In this document: positions 20,870 to 29,916 of the stretch, piece by piece
Position numbering within the stretch: the stretch's first letter is position 1
Layout of the letters: every line of letters starts with the position of its first letter
Origin: Akkermansiaceae bacterium
Lineage (GTDB): Bacteria; Verrucomicrobiota; Verrucomicrobiia; Verrucomicrobiales; Akkermansiaceae
Assembly: GCA_022510805.1 (NCBI GenBank)
Contig: JAFLSS010000008.1
Span: 13,975-49,950 of the forward strand
DNA length: 35,976 bases
Reading direction: 5' to 3'
Position numbers and translations under genes: made by a program
Notes under the pieces: generated by a model
Told to the model about the DNA's origin: nothing
The model's database searches: none
Seen by the model: only the letters and a program-made list of their open reading frames with translations

Positions 20870-23083
20870 ATGACGGAGGAGCCGCTCGAGTCGCGCTTAC
20901 GTGCTTATCTGGCTCGCCCCGGCTATGAGCCGCAGGATCGCTCGGCCATTGCTCGGGGCATGGGGGTTGCTGCTGCCGAGCGTGCGCAGCTGCGCGAGCT
21001 GCTGCGGCGCTGGGTGCAGGATAAAAAGCTGCTGCGGCTGCGCGGGGCGCGCTTGGCCCCGGTGGAGACGGCGCAGCGCTGCTACTCCGGCACAGTGCGT
21101 GTGCTGGCGCGTGGAAAGCGGCTTTTTGTGCCTCATGCAGAGGGGCAGCAGGCGCTGGCGGAGCTGGTGGCGCCCGGGGCAGGGGAGCCGCTGGCGATCC
21201 CCATCTCCCCGGAGCGCAGCATGGGCTGCATGGAGGGAGATGTGGTGCTGGCGCGCGTGGTGCGCGCGGCGCCCCCCTCGTTCCGCCGCCGCCATAAAGG
21301 CGTGCGCCGCGATGAGCCGGTGCGCTGGGAGGCGCGGGTGCAGGAGGTGCAGGAGCGCCGCCACTCCGGGTGGGTGGGCACGCTTGTGGCCGCCGGCCGC
21401 CGCCCCCAAGTGCGGGGAGATGGCAAGAGCGCCCCGGCACGCATCGCCCTCAGCGCGCCGCCGCCGGCGGAGGCTTCGGTGGGAATGCTGGTCGTGGTGC
21501 AGCCGGAGTCATATCCCGGCGTGGGCCGAGTGGAGGCGAGGGGGCGCGTGGTGGAGGTGCTGGGCTGGCCGGAGGACGCCGGGGTGGATATGGCCGCCCT
21601 CATCCGCCGCCATGCGCTGCGGGAGTGTTTTCCGGCGGAGGTGCTGCAGGAGCTGGAGGCGCTGCAGCCCGGTTTGCCCGCGGCTGAGCGGGCGGCGCGT
21701 GAGGATTGGACGCGCCGCTGTGTGGTGACGATCGACCCGCCCACGGCGCGGGATTTTGATGATGCCATCTCGCTGGTGCGCACGCCGGAGGGCTGGGAGC
21801 TGGCGGTGCATATAGCTGATGTGAGCTACTATGTGCGCCCCGGCAGCGCCACGGATGCGGAGGCGCGCCGCCGGGGGAACTCAACTTATTTGCCGGATCG
21901 GGTGCTGCCCATGCTGCCGCCGCGTTTGTGTGATGACCTGTGCAGCTTGGTGCAGGGGGAGGAGCGGCCCACCATGCTGTGCCATATTTGCTTTTCGCCT
22001 GAGGGGGCGCCGCTGCGGGCCCGGCTTGCACGCGCGGTGATCTGCTCCCGCCGGCGCTTGGATTACCCGGCGGTGCTCGCGCTGCTGGAGCAGGGGGTGA
22101 GCACCGGCGATGCGGAGGTGGATGACATGCTGCGCGAGGCCTCGCGCCTGGCGCAGTTGCTGCGTGCCCGCCGCTTTGCCGCCGGGGCGTTGAACCTCGA
22201 CATGCCGGAGCTGCGGGTGCTGCTGGATGAGGCGGGACACACCGTGGGGTTTGAGACTGAGGAGAGTGACCCCTCCCACCAGTTGGTTGAGGAGTTTATG
22301 CTGGCGGCTAATGAGCAGGTGGCCTGCCTGCTGCGCCGCCGGGCACTGCCCACGCTTTACCGCGTGCATGAGGAACCCGCGGCGGATAAGTGGGCGGACT
22401 TTGCGCACACGCTGCGCGAGTGTGGGCTCTCTGCCTCCACTGTGCCCAGCCGCCGGGAGCTGCTGCGCGCGCTGGAGCACATCTCCGGGCACCCGGAGGA
22501 GCCGCGGCTCAAGGTGGCGCTGCTGCGCTCGATGATGCGCGCGCGCTATGCGCCGAAGGCGCTGGGGCATTTCGGGCTTGCCAAGAGTGATTACTGCCAC
22601 TTCACCAGCCCCATCCGCCGCTATGCGGATTTGGTGGTACACCGCGGTGTGCTGCGCTTGCTGGGCTGGCCCGGTGCGCCGGCGCCGCTGCCTGCCGGGC
22701 AGCTGGAGCGCCTCGCGGATCACCTCTCCGACACCGAGCGCCAATCGGCCGCGGCGGAGCAGGAGGCGACCAAGCTCAAGATCCTGCAGTACATGGAGGA
22801 GCAGGTGGCTGCTGGTGAGCCGCGCGCCTGGCGGGCGGTGGTGTGCGGCATGTGGGCGCATGGCCTGGCGGTGGAGGTGGAGGAGCTGCAGCTGCGCGGA
22901 TATGTGCCGGCGGCTGTGCTGCCCCGCCGCGAGGGGTGGTGCTACGAGCCCGGCCGCTGCTGGACGCAGCGCGGCGGCTTGCGCTTGGAGGAGGGAGCTT
23001 GTGTGTGGGTGACGCCGCAGCAGGTTGACTGGGAAAGCCTGAGTGTCGAGTTCCGCCCGGTGGCGCCGCCTGCGGCGGAGTGA
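20870..23083 (+). CDS. rnr: ribonuclease R (RNB family 3'-5' exoribonuclease)
   Basis: RNase R degrades structured RNA from the 3' end. The 737-residue protein has an N-terminal winged-helix region (about 20-60), cold-shock-type domains (about 65-240), the RNB catalytic domain (about 275-610) and a short C-terminal S1 domain (about 645-730). Catalytic aspartates are in IDPPTARDFDDAISL (from about 288). HIADVSYYV, LYRVHEEP and HFTSPIRRYADLVVHR are the other family blocks. It lacks the long Lys-rich tail of E. coli RNase R, so it is a compact form. A GGAGG site lies 12 bases or less before the ATG. It is the last gene before the terminator at 23131. Confidence 0.95.
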   Translation: MTEEPLESRLRAYLARPGYEPQDRSAIARGMGVAAAERAQLRELLRRWVQDKKLLRLRGARLAPVETAQRCYSGTVRVLARGKRLFVPHAEGQQALAELVAPGAGEPLAIPISPERSMGCMEGDVVLARVVRAAPPSFRRRHKGVRRDEPVRWEARVQEVQERRHSGWVGTLVAAGRRPQVRGDGKSAPARIALSAPPPAEASVGMLVVVQPESYPGVGRVEARGRVVEVLGWPEDAGVDMAALIRRHALRECFPAEVLQELEALQPGLPAAERAAREDWTRRCVVTIDPPTARDFDDAISLVRTPEGWELAVHIADVSYYVRPGSATDAEARRRGNSTYLPDRVLPMLPPRLCDDLCSLVQGEERPTMLCHICFSPEGAPLRARLARAVICSRRRLDYPAVLALLEQGVSTGDAEVDDMLREASRLAQLLRARRFAAGALNLDMPELRVLLDEAGHTVGFETEESDPSHQLVEEFMLAANEQVACLLRRRALPTLYRVHEEPAADKWADFAHTLRECGLSASTVPSRRELLRALEHISGHPEEPRLKVALLRSMMRARYAPKALGHFGLAKSDYCHFTSPIRRYADLVVHRGVLRLLGWPGAPAPLPAGQLERLADHLSDTERQSAAAEQEATKLKILQYMEEQVAAGEPRAWRAVVCGMWAHGLAVEVEELQLRGYVPAAVLPRREGWCYEPGRCWTQRGGLRLEEGACVWVTPQQVDWESLSVEFRPVAPPAAE

Positions 23084-23130
23084 GGCATCATGTGAGGGCG
23101 CGCGCGCTGTGCCCGCCCCCGGAACGCTTG

Positions 23131-23169
23131 CGCCGCCTGGTGGCTCAGGCTGGTCAGGCGGCGTTTTGT
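23131..23169 (+). terminator. intrinsic terminator after rnr
   Basis: A perfect 9-bp GC-rich stem (CGCCGCCTG 23131-23139, CAGGCGGCG 23155-23163) with a 15-base loop is followed at once by TTTTGTCT. It closes the Sel1 C-rnr unit. Confidence 0.85.
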
Positions 23170-23206
23170 CTGCTATGGTGGGGGCACTTCCAACGGGAAA
23201 GTGGAA

Positions 23207-23452
23207 ATGATGATGAATGATGCAACAAAGCCCGCCCATGATGAAGCTACCGGCAGCTTCATGGTGAATCTCCTCACCGGGTGGGGTGTGCCGGGAAGTC
23301 TGGCGCGCATCCTCGCGGGAGCCATCATAGGGGCACTCTCTGCCCTGTGGGCTCTCTCTCAAACTGGATGCGTGGCAGAGGCTGATGCCTCTTTCTGGCA
23401 TGGGCGGGCGCAGTCCCTCCTGTCGCAAGAGGCTCTGCCTCTCGCCAAATAA
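23207..23452 (+). CDS. small membrane protein of unknown function
   Basis: This protein of about 81 residues is not recognised. ATG codons occur in frame at 23207, 23210 and 23213, and a GTG at 23201; 23207 is used here. A polar N-terminus leads to VNLLTGWGVPGSLARILAG and a hydrophobic helix (AIIGALSALWALSQTGC). A polar tail follows. A possible promoter (TGGTCA 23151-23156, TATGGT 23174-23179, 17-base spacing) would start transcription near 23186. The gene stands alone between the rnr terminator and a convergent gene. It may be a single-helix inner-membrane protein. The Cys in the helix end could suggest lipid attachment, but no true lipobox is present. Real-gene status rests on the hydrophobic pattern and position. 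Confidence 0.5.
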   Translation: MMMNDATKPAHDEATGSFMVNLLTGWGVPGSLARILAGAIIGALSALWALSQTGCVAEADASFWHGRAQSLLSQEALPLAK

Positions 23453-23508
23453 GGCGAGAGGTGTGCAGGGGTGGGGTGGCCTCTGTTGCCGAATAAGGGG
23501 CGGCAGCA
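23438..23508. other. two inverted repeats between convergent genes
   Basis: CCTCTCGCC (23438-23446) pairs with GGCGAGAGG (23453-23461) around the stop codon of the small protein. TGTTGCCG (23484-23491) pairs with CGGCAGCA (23501-23508), with one G-T pair. Both loops contain AATAA. Neither has a T-run, so a bidirectional terminator role is uncertain. Confidence 0.45.
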
Positions 23509-23521
23509 GGGGCTCCCCACC

Positions 23522-24667
23522 TCATTTTGCATTTGAAACCGGCTGCTGCGGCATGCCGATGCGCGTGAGCCGGCGCCAGAGCCCCTCGAGGGGGCCGAAG
23601 CGGAATTTTTTGAGCCAGAGGGTGCAGGCTATTACTTGCACTGTGTAGAGCGCCAGGGCGATGAGCATGACGCCGGTGATGCTGAGCTGCGGGCGGAGGT
23701 TGAGCCCATAGCCGCTGAGCAGGAAGGTCATGATGATGCTCTGGCTGATATAGCATGTGAGCGTGCAGCGGCCGATCTGCGTGAGTGGGAAGATGAAGCG
23801 CGCCATGCAGGGGCGTGCCAGCACCCACGCGAGTGCGGGGATGACCATGCACACATAAGCCGCTTTTTCCCACATGTTGGTGGCGATGTAGAGGGACTTC
23901 CACTCAGGGGTCAGGAAGACTTCTTTTGTGATGAGCCACACGACAAGCGCCACACACGTGACGCTGACGAGGCGGCGCTGACTTCCCTCGAACAGGCGGG
24001 TGCGCCCCGCCAGCAAGCCTAGCATGAACATGGCCAGCAGGTCCCAGATGCGGTAGCTGTACACCATGAAGAGGAAACTGCTGGGGATGCCGCAGCGGAG
24101 GTTCCACATGCCGATCTCCCAGAAGCTTGCTGTCTGGTGATTCGGCGCGCCGGTGCAGCCGAGAAGGCGCCACATGTGCTGGAACCAGTCCATGAGGGCA
24201 TCCGGCGTGCCGATGGCGGCGTTGTAGAGCGCGAGCGGCTGCAGCAGGCAGATGCCTGCCAGTGTGGCGATGAGCCAGCTGGGCAGCCGCCACATGAGCA
24301 CGAGCAGGAAGCCGGTGATGGCGAAGATGATGAGGATATCCCCGCAGTAGAAGAAGCTGTGGATCACCCCGAATCCGGCCAGCAGGAGCAGCCGCCAGCA
24401 GAAGCGCCCCAGGAAGTTCTGCCCCCGCGCGGCCGCATGGTCCATCTGCAAAAAGAAGCTCAGCCCGAACAGGAAGGAGAATACCATGAACGAGCGGGTG
24501 ACCAGCAGGTCGTTATACAGGAAATTGAAAAAGCTATCCAGCTCCCCGGGCGGCGGTACTTTGGGGCCGGAAAGGTTGCAGAAATCATGGCAGTGCACGA
24601 GCAGAATGCCCAGCAGAGCAAGTGCGCGCACGGCGTCGATGCTGTGAATGCGTTGAGGGGTGGCCAT
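23522..24667 (-). CDS. YeiB/DUF418-like polytopic membrane protein
   Basis: This 381-residue protein has about ten membrane helices. The N-terminus (RIHSIDAVRALALLGILLVHCHDF), the FSFLFGLSFFLQM block and the C-terminal GRCTLTCYISQSIIMTFLLSGYGL followed by FGPLEGLWRRLT match the YeiB/DUF418 pattern of inner-membrane proteins related in layout to acyltransferases. The specific substrate is unknown. The start at 24667 lies 4 bases after the dxr stop. An upstream in-frame ATG at 24721 would overlap dxr by 50 bases and adds a polar tail, so it was rejected. The spacer before this ATG is C-rich, not GGAGG. The gene is probably co-transcribed with dxr. Confidence 0.85.
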   Translation of the reverse strand: MATPQRIHSIDAVRALALLGILLVHCHDFCNLSGPKVPPPGELDSFFNFLYNDLLVTRSFMVFSFLFGLSFFLQMDHAAARGQNFLGRFCWRLLLLAGFGVIHSFFYCGDILIIFAITGFLLVLMWRLPSWLIATLAGICLLQPLALYNAAIGTPDALMDWFQHMWRLLGCTGAPNHQTASFWEIGMWNLRCGIPSSFLFMVYSYRIWDLLAMFMLGLLAGRTRLFEGSQRRLVSVTCVALVVWLITKEVFLTPEWKSLYIATNMWEKAAYVCMVIPALAWVLARPCMARFIFPLTQIGRCTLTCYISQSIIMTFLLSGYGLNLRPQLSITGVMLIALALYTVQVIACTLWLKKFRFGPLEGLWRRLTRIGMPQQPVSNAK

Positions 24668-24671
24668 GGGA

Positions 24672-25838
24672 TTAGGGGTGGGGCAAGAGTTGGGCGGTGA
24701 GGTCACGTGCCCGGGCATCATCTTCCAGGATAATGCTCAGGTCGCCCGCGTAGTCACGGGGGCTGAGGCGGGTGAGCGCTTCCTCGACAATTTCCCAGAT
24801 GCCGGAGAAGTGCAGCCGCCCCTCGATGAAGGCCTGCACGGCTACCTCATTGGCGGCGTTGTACATGGCGGGCATGGTGCCGCCGGTGGAGCCTGCGGTG
24901 CGCGCCAGCCTGAGGGCGGGGAAGTCATCCCAGCGGGGGGGCTCGAAATGCAGGTCGAGCATCTGCTCGAAGCTGAGGCGGTGCAGGGAGTTGGGCACGC
25001 GGTCCGGGTAGGTGACGGCGTATTGGATGGGGAAGCACATGTCACTGCTGCTCAGCTGCGCGAGGATGGAGCCATCGCGGTACTCCACCATGGAGTGCAC
25101 GATGCTCTGCGGGTGCACCACCACATCCACCTGCTCCATGGGGATGCCGAACAGCCAGCGCGCTTCGATCATCTCGAGCCCCTTGTTGAAGAGTGTGGCG
25201 GAGTCGATGGTGATTTTGCGCCCCATTTTCCAGGTGGGGTGGCGCAGCGCCTGCTCGAGGGTGACACCGGCGAGCTGCTCACGCGGGGTGCGCAGGAAGG
25301 GGCCGCCGCTGGCGGTGAGGATGAGGCGGTGCACGGCGGCTGCCCCGGCGGGGTTGGCGTGCAGGCATTGGAAGATGGCGTTGTGCTCGCTGTCCACCGG
25401 CAGCACTGCGATCCCGCGTTCTGCGGCGCGCTGCATCACGACTTCTCCTGCCATGACGAGGATTTCTTTGCTGGCGATGGCGAGGTCTTTGCCGCATTCG
25501 ATGGCGCGCAGGGTGGGCTGCAAGCCGGCGGTGCCGATGATGGAGACAAGCACCATGTCCGCCTCTGCGAGGGAGGCGAGCTCGCAGAGCCCCTCTGCGC
25601 CCACGCAGATGTCTGCCCCGGGCAGGAGGGTGCGCAGCTCGGCGTATTTGGCGGAGTCGTAGATGCAGACGTGGCGCACGCCGAATTCACGCGCTTGCTC
25701 GGCGAGCTGCTGTGCGCTGCTGTGGGCTGCCAGGCCGACTACTTCCATGCGTTCCGGCAGGGCGCGCGCTACTTTCAGCGCACTCGTGCCGATGCTTCCT
25801 GTGGATCCCAGGATGACCACTCGCCGTTTTCTGCTCAT
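24672..25838 (-). CDS. dxr: 1-deoxy-D-xylulose-5-phosphate reductoisomerase
   Basis: Dxr (IspC) makes 2-C-methyl-D-erythritol 4-phosphate, the committed step of non-mevalonate isoprenoid synthesis. The 388-residue sequence has the NADPH motif GSTGSIG (11-17), the metal site PVDSEHNAIFQ, the substrate loop LTASGGPFL, HPTWKMGRKITIDSATLFNKGLE, and YNAANEVAV near the C-terminus. The coenzyme block reads ASKE where E. coli has ANKE, a Ser for Asn change to note. Length is normal. The promoter at 25848-25875 gives a leader of about 3 bases. Its products would feed menaquinone and undecaprenol synthesis, in keeping with the menG and LPS genes in the window. Confidence 0.97.
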   Translation of the reverse strand: MSRKRRVVILGSTGSIGTSALKVARALPERMEVVGLAAHSSAQQLAEQAREFGVRHVCIYDSAKYAELRTLLPGADICVGAEGLCELASLAEADMVLVSIIGTAGLQPTLRAIECGKDLAIASKEILVMAGEVVMQRAAERGIAVLPVDSEHNAIFQCLHANPAGAAAVHRLILTASGGPFLRTPREQLAGVTLEQALRHPTWKMGRKITIDSATLFNKGLEMIEARWLFGIPMEQVDVVVHPQSIVHSMVEYRDGSILAQLSSSDMCFPIQYAVTYPDRVPNSLHRLSFEQMLDLHFEPPRWDDFPALRLARTAGSTGGTMPAMYNAANEVAVQAFIEGRLHFSGIWEIVEEALTRLSPRDYAGDLSIILEDDARARDLTAQLLPHP

Positions 25839-25847
25839 ACAGGCGTC

Positions 25848-25875
25848 ATTATACTCCGCGCCGTGGCTGAAGCAA
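25848..25875 (-). promoter_or_regulatory. sigma70-type promoter of dxr
   Basis: On the minus strand, TTGCTT (25870-25875) and a perfect TATAAT (25848-25853) are 16 bases apart. The predicted start near 25841 is about 3 bases before the ATG at 25838. Confidence 0.7.
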
Positions 25876-25944
25876 GCCTAATATCGCCCCTAGTGACGCG
25901 AAATGTTTTTGATTGACGCTTAGTGGCCAGGGTTTAGCCCCGGA

Positions 25945-26340
25945 TCAGCAGCCGCTCAGCACGGCGTGAAACTCCCGCGGCAGCGTGACATTGTCCAGCG
26001 GTAATGCGGCGGCAAAGAGCGGCGCTATGTCCGCATCCTTAAAGCCTGCGATGCCGCAGCCCACGCGGGTGACAAGGAAGTGCAGGTGCGGGTTTTCCTT
26101 TGCAAAGGTGATAAACTCATCCACATAGGGAGCGATGTCGGCCGGCCCGCCGTGCATGGTGGGGATGGCGTAGCTGCTTCCCTGCAGGCCGACTCCCTGC
26201 CCCTGCCGGGCGCCGAAGCGCAGCTTGGCAAAGTAGGCGGCGCCGCCATTGTGCTCGCCGCGCAGGTTGCTGCCAAAGACAAAGATTTCGTTGTCCTTGA
26301 GGCTGGTGATTTGCTCGGGGGTGTAGCGGGGTGTGTTCAT
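25945..26340 (-). CDS. macrodomain-like protein (A1S_2505-type)
   Basis: This 131-residue protein resembles the A1S_2505 group, first annotated as phage non-structural proteins and related to macrodomains. Key blocks are EIFVFGSNLRGEHNGGAAYFA (20-40), the Gly-rich FGARQGQGVGLQGSSYAIPT and the loop LVTRVGCGIAGFKDADIAPLF. These are in the places where macrodomains bind ADP-ribose; whether it binds or hydrolyses ADP-ribose is not shown by sequence. It follows lptB by 20 bases, so it probably belongs to the kdsA-lpt transcript. The spacer upstream is almost all C and T and holds no Shine-Dalgarno sequence. A 104-base gap then leads to the dxr promoter. Confidence 0.7.
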   Translation of the reverse strand: MNTPRYTPEQITSLKDNEIFVFGSNLRGEHNGGAAYFAKLRFGARQGQGVGLQGSSYAIPTMHGGPADIAPYVDEFITFAKENPHLHFLVTRVGCGIAGFKDADIAPLFAAALPLDNVTLPREFHAVLSGC

Positions 26341-26360
26341 GTGTGGGGGAAAAAGGGGGG

Positions 26361-27101
<741 letters not shown>

Positions 27102-27103
27102 AG

Positions 27104-29422
27104 TTATTTTTTCTTGTTTTGATCCAGCTGGTGTTGGATGCGGTGGGCGGCTGTGGTCTGGCGCGCGCCGGTGATGCGCACATTGTTGTGCGGGTCGATG
27201 GTGATGGCGGCGCCGCTGCCGGAGGCGGTGTGGATGTTGTACTCATCTGCCAGGGTGACGCGCCGGCCGCGGAGGATGAAGTTGCCGGTGGCGGGGTCGT
27301 AGTCCAGGCGGTCGCCCGTGGCGCGCACCATGCGGCCGGTGGCATCTTTGCCTGCCAGCGCCACGCGGTCGCGGGCGGTGGCGGAGCGGATGCTCTGGCG
27401 GGCGTTGTCGGAAGTGAGGCCGGGTTTGAGCTCCAGGGAGATGGCGCCCTCGCACTGCATGCTTACCTGGGGGGTGCGCAGGGTGCCGCCGGTGGGGGTG
27501 GCGGCGCTGCTGAGGCCGGAGTAGTTGTAGTTGAGCTGCGGGTAGTTTTTCGGCGCGCGGTTGGGGGCGTTGCCGGGGGCCAGGGTGGCGTGCAGCGTCC
27601 CGCGCGTGGTGAGGATGCCATCCGGTGAGTGGATGCGCGAGTCCTCACCGAGGGTGAGCTGCGATTGCTCGCGCAGGAGCTGCATCATCCGCCGGCAGGT
27701 GATGCGGGTGAGCCCTTTTTCGCCCGGCAGGATGGCGGTGAGCCGGCTGCCGCGTGCGAGGATGTCACCCGCGGGGTTCAGCTCGACGCTGGCGTTTTCA
27801 GCGGTGTCGGCAACCGCGGTGAGGTCGTAGTCGCCATAGCGGGCATGGAGGCGCTGCTGCGGCGCGGCGGTGAGGGTGGCCTCTCCTGTGTTGAGGTCGG
27901 CCGCCAGCGTGTGGCCCTCCATGTCACAAGCGGGTTGCTTGCCTGAGGCGGCAGAGTGCAGCTGCACATCCCCCTCTGCCAGCACGTGGCGCACGCCTTC
28001 TTGCTGGGCGATGATGAGGCGGGGCAGGCCCGGCTTGGGTGCGGGGGGGAGGGCGCCCTCTCGCGGGAGCAGGGTGAGCTGCAGGAGGCCTGTGCAGGAG
28101 AAGCGGGCCAGGGCATCGGCCGCGCGGAAGCCTTGGTGGGTGGTGACTCGGTTGGTTACGGCGTCATAATACACAGCGGGGCCGGACTGCCACTCGCCGG
28201 TGATGGTGGTGCGCTGCTCTGCCTCGTCGTTCACCGGGCGCTCATAGGTGCCGGAGAGGGGGGCGGTGTCGCGCAGGGTGATGCTGCCATTCTCCGCCAT
28301 GTGCAGGATGCCCTCTTGGGTTGTTTCGCGCAGGGTGTTGCCGCCGTAGACCAGGGAGCACTTGCCGAGCAGGGTGCAGGAGCTCTCTGCCGCGCTGTAG
28401 ATGAGGGTGTCCCCCCGGGCGGTGCCTGCGGGGCGGGCGGGGGTGGCCGGGGTGGTGAGCACCACGTGCCCACTGGCGATGGCTTGCTTGATTTCGGAGA
28501 AGTTCACGGCGGTGAAGGCCGCGAAGGGGGAGTCCGCCTTGGCGGTGGGTGCCTGGGGGGTGAAGGTGATGCAGAGCTGCTCATCACTCTCCATGGTGCC
28601 GCGCGCGGAGGTGAGCCGCGCTTTGCCGCGCACGCAGAGGGTGGCGCTCGGGCCGTGGTAGAGGAGGGGGCCTGTCTCGGCGTCGAGCCGGTAGGCCTCG
28701 CCCTGTGCGTCATGCCAGGTGAAGACCATGCTACTCCCCTCTATCAGCACATCGCCGGCGGTGTTGCTGAAGACTCGCGCGGGCTCGCCCCCCGGGGTGG
28801 GCTGCAGGGTCATGGTGTCCTGCCCGCGTGTGAGGGTGATGGACGGGTGCGCCTGCCGGCCTTCCAGCAGCACGCGGCTGGTCTGTGCATCCACGGCGGC
28901 GCGCTCGACGATGAGGTGTGCTGTGGGCTGCGGCTCGGGGGTGGCTGCCGGCGCGGCGGCGGGTGCCGGCTTGTTGGGCGCCGGGGTGGGCTGTGGTGCG
29001 GCGGCGGGGGTGGCCTGCGCTTCCTGAGCCTCATTTTTGGGCAGGCGGATGAAGAGGCGGTGCGCGGCGCGCAGCTGAAGCCGCGGGTCGTTGAGGCGCA
29101 CATTGCCTAAGTAGGCGAGGCAGGAGCGGGCGTTGTCAAAGATGAGCCCGCCATCTGCCACGGCGGCGCTTTGGCCGGGGGGTGGCTCCGGCATGGGGGA
29201 GTCCGGGTTGTACTCAGCCTCCGGGAGCTCGCCCAGCTGGGCGGCGTTGTTCTCCATGTCCGCGATCTCCTGCTGCAGGTGGTGGATCTGCTCATGGAGC
29301 TCCTCAGGCGCGGGGAAGACGGGCAGGTGCACGGCAGGAGGCGCCACGTGCTCCTCTGCGCCCTGCCCCCAGGCGGGGAGCAGCGCTGCGAGCAGCAGGG
29401 GGGTGGCGAGCAGCAGTTTCAT
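27104..29422 (-). CDS. very large LptA/OstA-like periplasmic protein
   Basis: LptA forms the periplasmic bridge for LPS. This 772-residue protein is over four times the length of E. coli LptA (185). It has a signal peptide (about 1-21), a coiled-coil stretch (about 38-63), a Pro/Ala-rich linker (about 131-170), then repeated short beta-rich segments. The OstA-like pattern shows in SARGTMESDEQLCITF, VRATGDRLDYDPATGNFILRG and TIDPHNNVRITGA near the C-terminus. Several jellyroll units could be joined in one chain. It lies between the LptC-like gene (four-base overlap) and lptB (2-base gap), which supports an LPS-bridge role. No C-terminal barrel is seen, so it is not LptD. Confidence 0.72.
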   Translation of the reverse strand: MKLLLATPLLLAALLPAWGQGAEEHVAPPAVHLPVFPAPEELHEQIHHLQQEIADMENNAAQLGELPEAEYNPDSPMPEPPPGQSAAVADGGLIFDNARSCLAYLGNVRLNDPRLQLRAAHRLFIRLPKNEAQEAQATPAAAPQPTPAPNKPAPAAAPAATPEPQPTAHLIVERAAVDAQTSRVLLEGRQAHPSITLTRGQDTMTLQPTPGGEPARVFSNTAGDVLIEGSSMVFTWHDAQGEAYRLDAETGPLLYHGPSATLCVRGKARLTSARGTMESDEQLCITFTPQAPTAKADSPFAAFTAVNFSEIKQAIASGHVVLTTPATPARPAGTARGDTLIYSAAESSCTLLGKCSLVYGGNTLRETTQEGILHMAENGSITLRDTAPLSGTYERPVNDEAEQRTTITGEWQSGPAVYYDAVTNRVTTHQGFRAADALARFSCTGLLQLTLLPREGALPPAPKPGLPRLIIAQQEGVRHVLAEGDVQLHSAASGKQPACDMEGHTLAADLNTGEATLTAAPQQRLHARYGDYDLTAVADTAENASVELNPAGDILARGSRLTAILPGEKGLTRITCRRMMQLLREQSQLTLGEDSRIHSPDGILTTRGTLHATLAPGNAPNRAPKNYPQLNYNYSGLSSAATPTGGTLRTPQVSMQCEGAISLELKPGLTSDNARQSIRSATARDRVALAGKDATGRMVRATGDRLDYDPATGNFILRGRRVTLADEYNIHTASGSGAAITIDPHNNVRITGARQTTAAHRIQHQLDQNKKK

Positions 29423-29892
29423 TTCTTGGGAGGGGCTGGCGGGTTGGTGAAGATGCTGGTGTTGAGGGTGGTGTGCACGGGGCCTTTGATGATGCCGCAG
29501 CGGGTTTCGCTGTTGAAGCTCACGGCGCTCCCCTCAGCTGAGAAGCGCGGGTTGGTGACAGAGGCCGGCGTGTCAGAGGCCATGATCGAGGTGCGGAAGT
29601 CATAGGTGGCATCCTGCATTTGGACATGGGTGGTGTCCTCCGCTTCGCCGTAGAGCACGGTGTGGATGGTGGCCATGCGCACTTCGAAGCGTGAGAGGAC
29701 CTCCAGCAGGTCGGCCATGATGTGGGCGGTGACGCGGTGCTCTTGGTAGCGCGGCAGCGATATGCCTTGGATGCGGCTGCCGGGTGGCAGGAGCTGCAGC
29801 GCCGGGAATTCGCCTTGCCCGGCGGTGCGGTCCACCTGCGCCGGCGAGAGGGCGGCGAGCACAAGCAGGAGGGGGAGAACAATGCGGCGCAT
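29419..29892 (-). CDS. LptC-like exported protein
   Basis: This 157-residue protein has an N-terminal hydrophobic segment (signal or anchor, about 1-19) followed by a beta-rich region: LPPGSRIQGISLPRYQEHRV, MATIHTVLYGE, TTHVQMQDATYDFRT, and RFSAEGSAVSFNSETRCGIIKG. Such alternation of short strands fits the LptC fold, and the gene is exactly where lptC would be, between kdsA and the LptA-like gene. Similarity at residue level to E. coli LptC is low, so the call rests on position and pattern. It overlaps the next gene by four bases (ATGA). The spacer before its start is C-rich and has no GGAGG. Confidence 0.55.
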   Translation of the reverse strand: MRRIVLPLLLVLAALSPAQVDRTAGQGEFPALQLLPPGSRIQGISLPRYQEHRVTAHIMADLLEVLSRFEVRMATIHTVLYGEAEDTTHVQMQDATYDFRTSIMASDTPASVTNPRFSAEGSAVSFNSETRCGIIKGPVHTTLNTSIFTNPPAPPKK

Positions 29893-29916
29893 GGGGGCGG
29901 AGGGGCTGGCGGGGTA

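Noticed and set aside
21881-23428. Open minus-strand frame of 515 codons across rnr and the small membrane protein
   Set aside because: Antisense of the RNB domain, and it runs through the rnr terminator.
24668-24721. N-terminal extension of the YeiB-like gene
   Set aside because: It overlaps the 3' end of dxr by 50 bases and encodes a polar, low-complexity tail.
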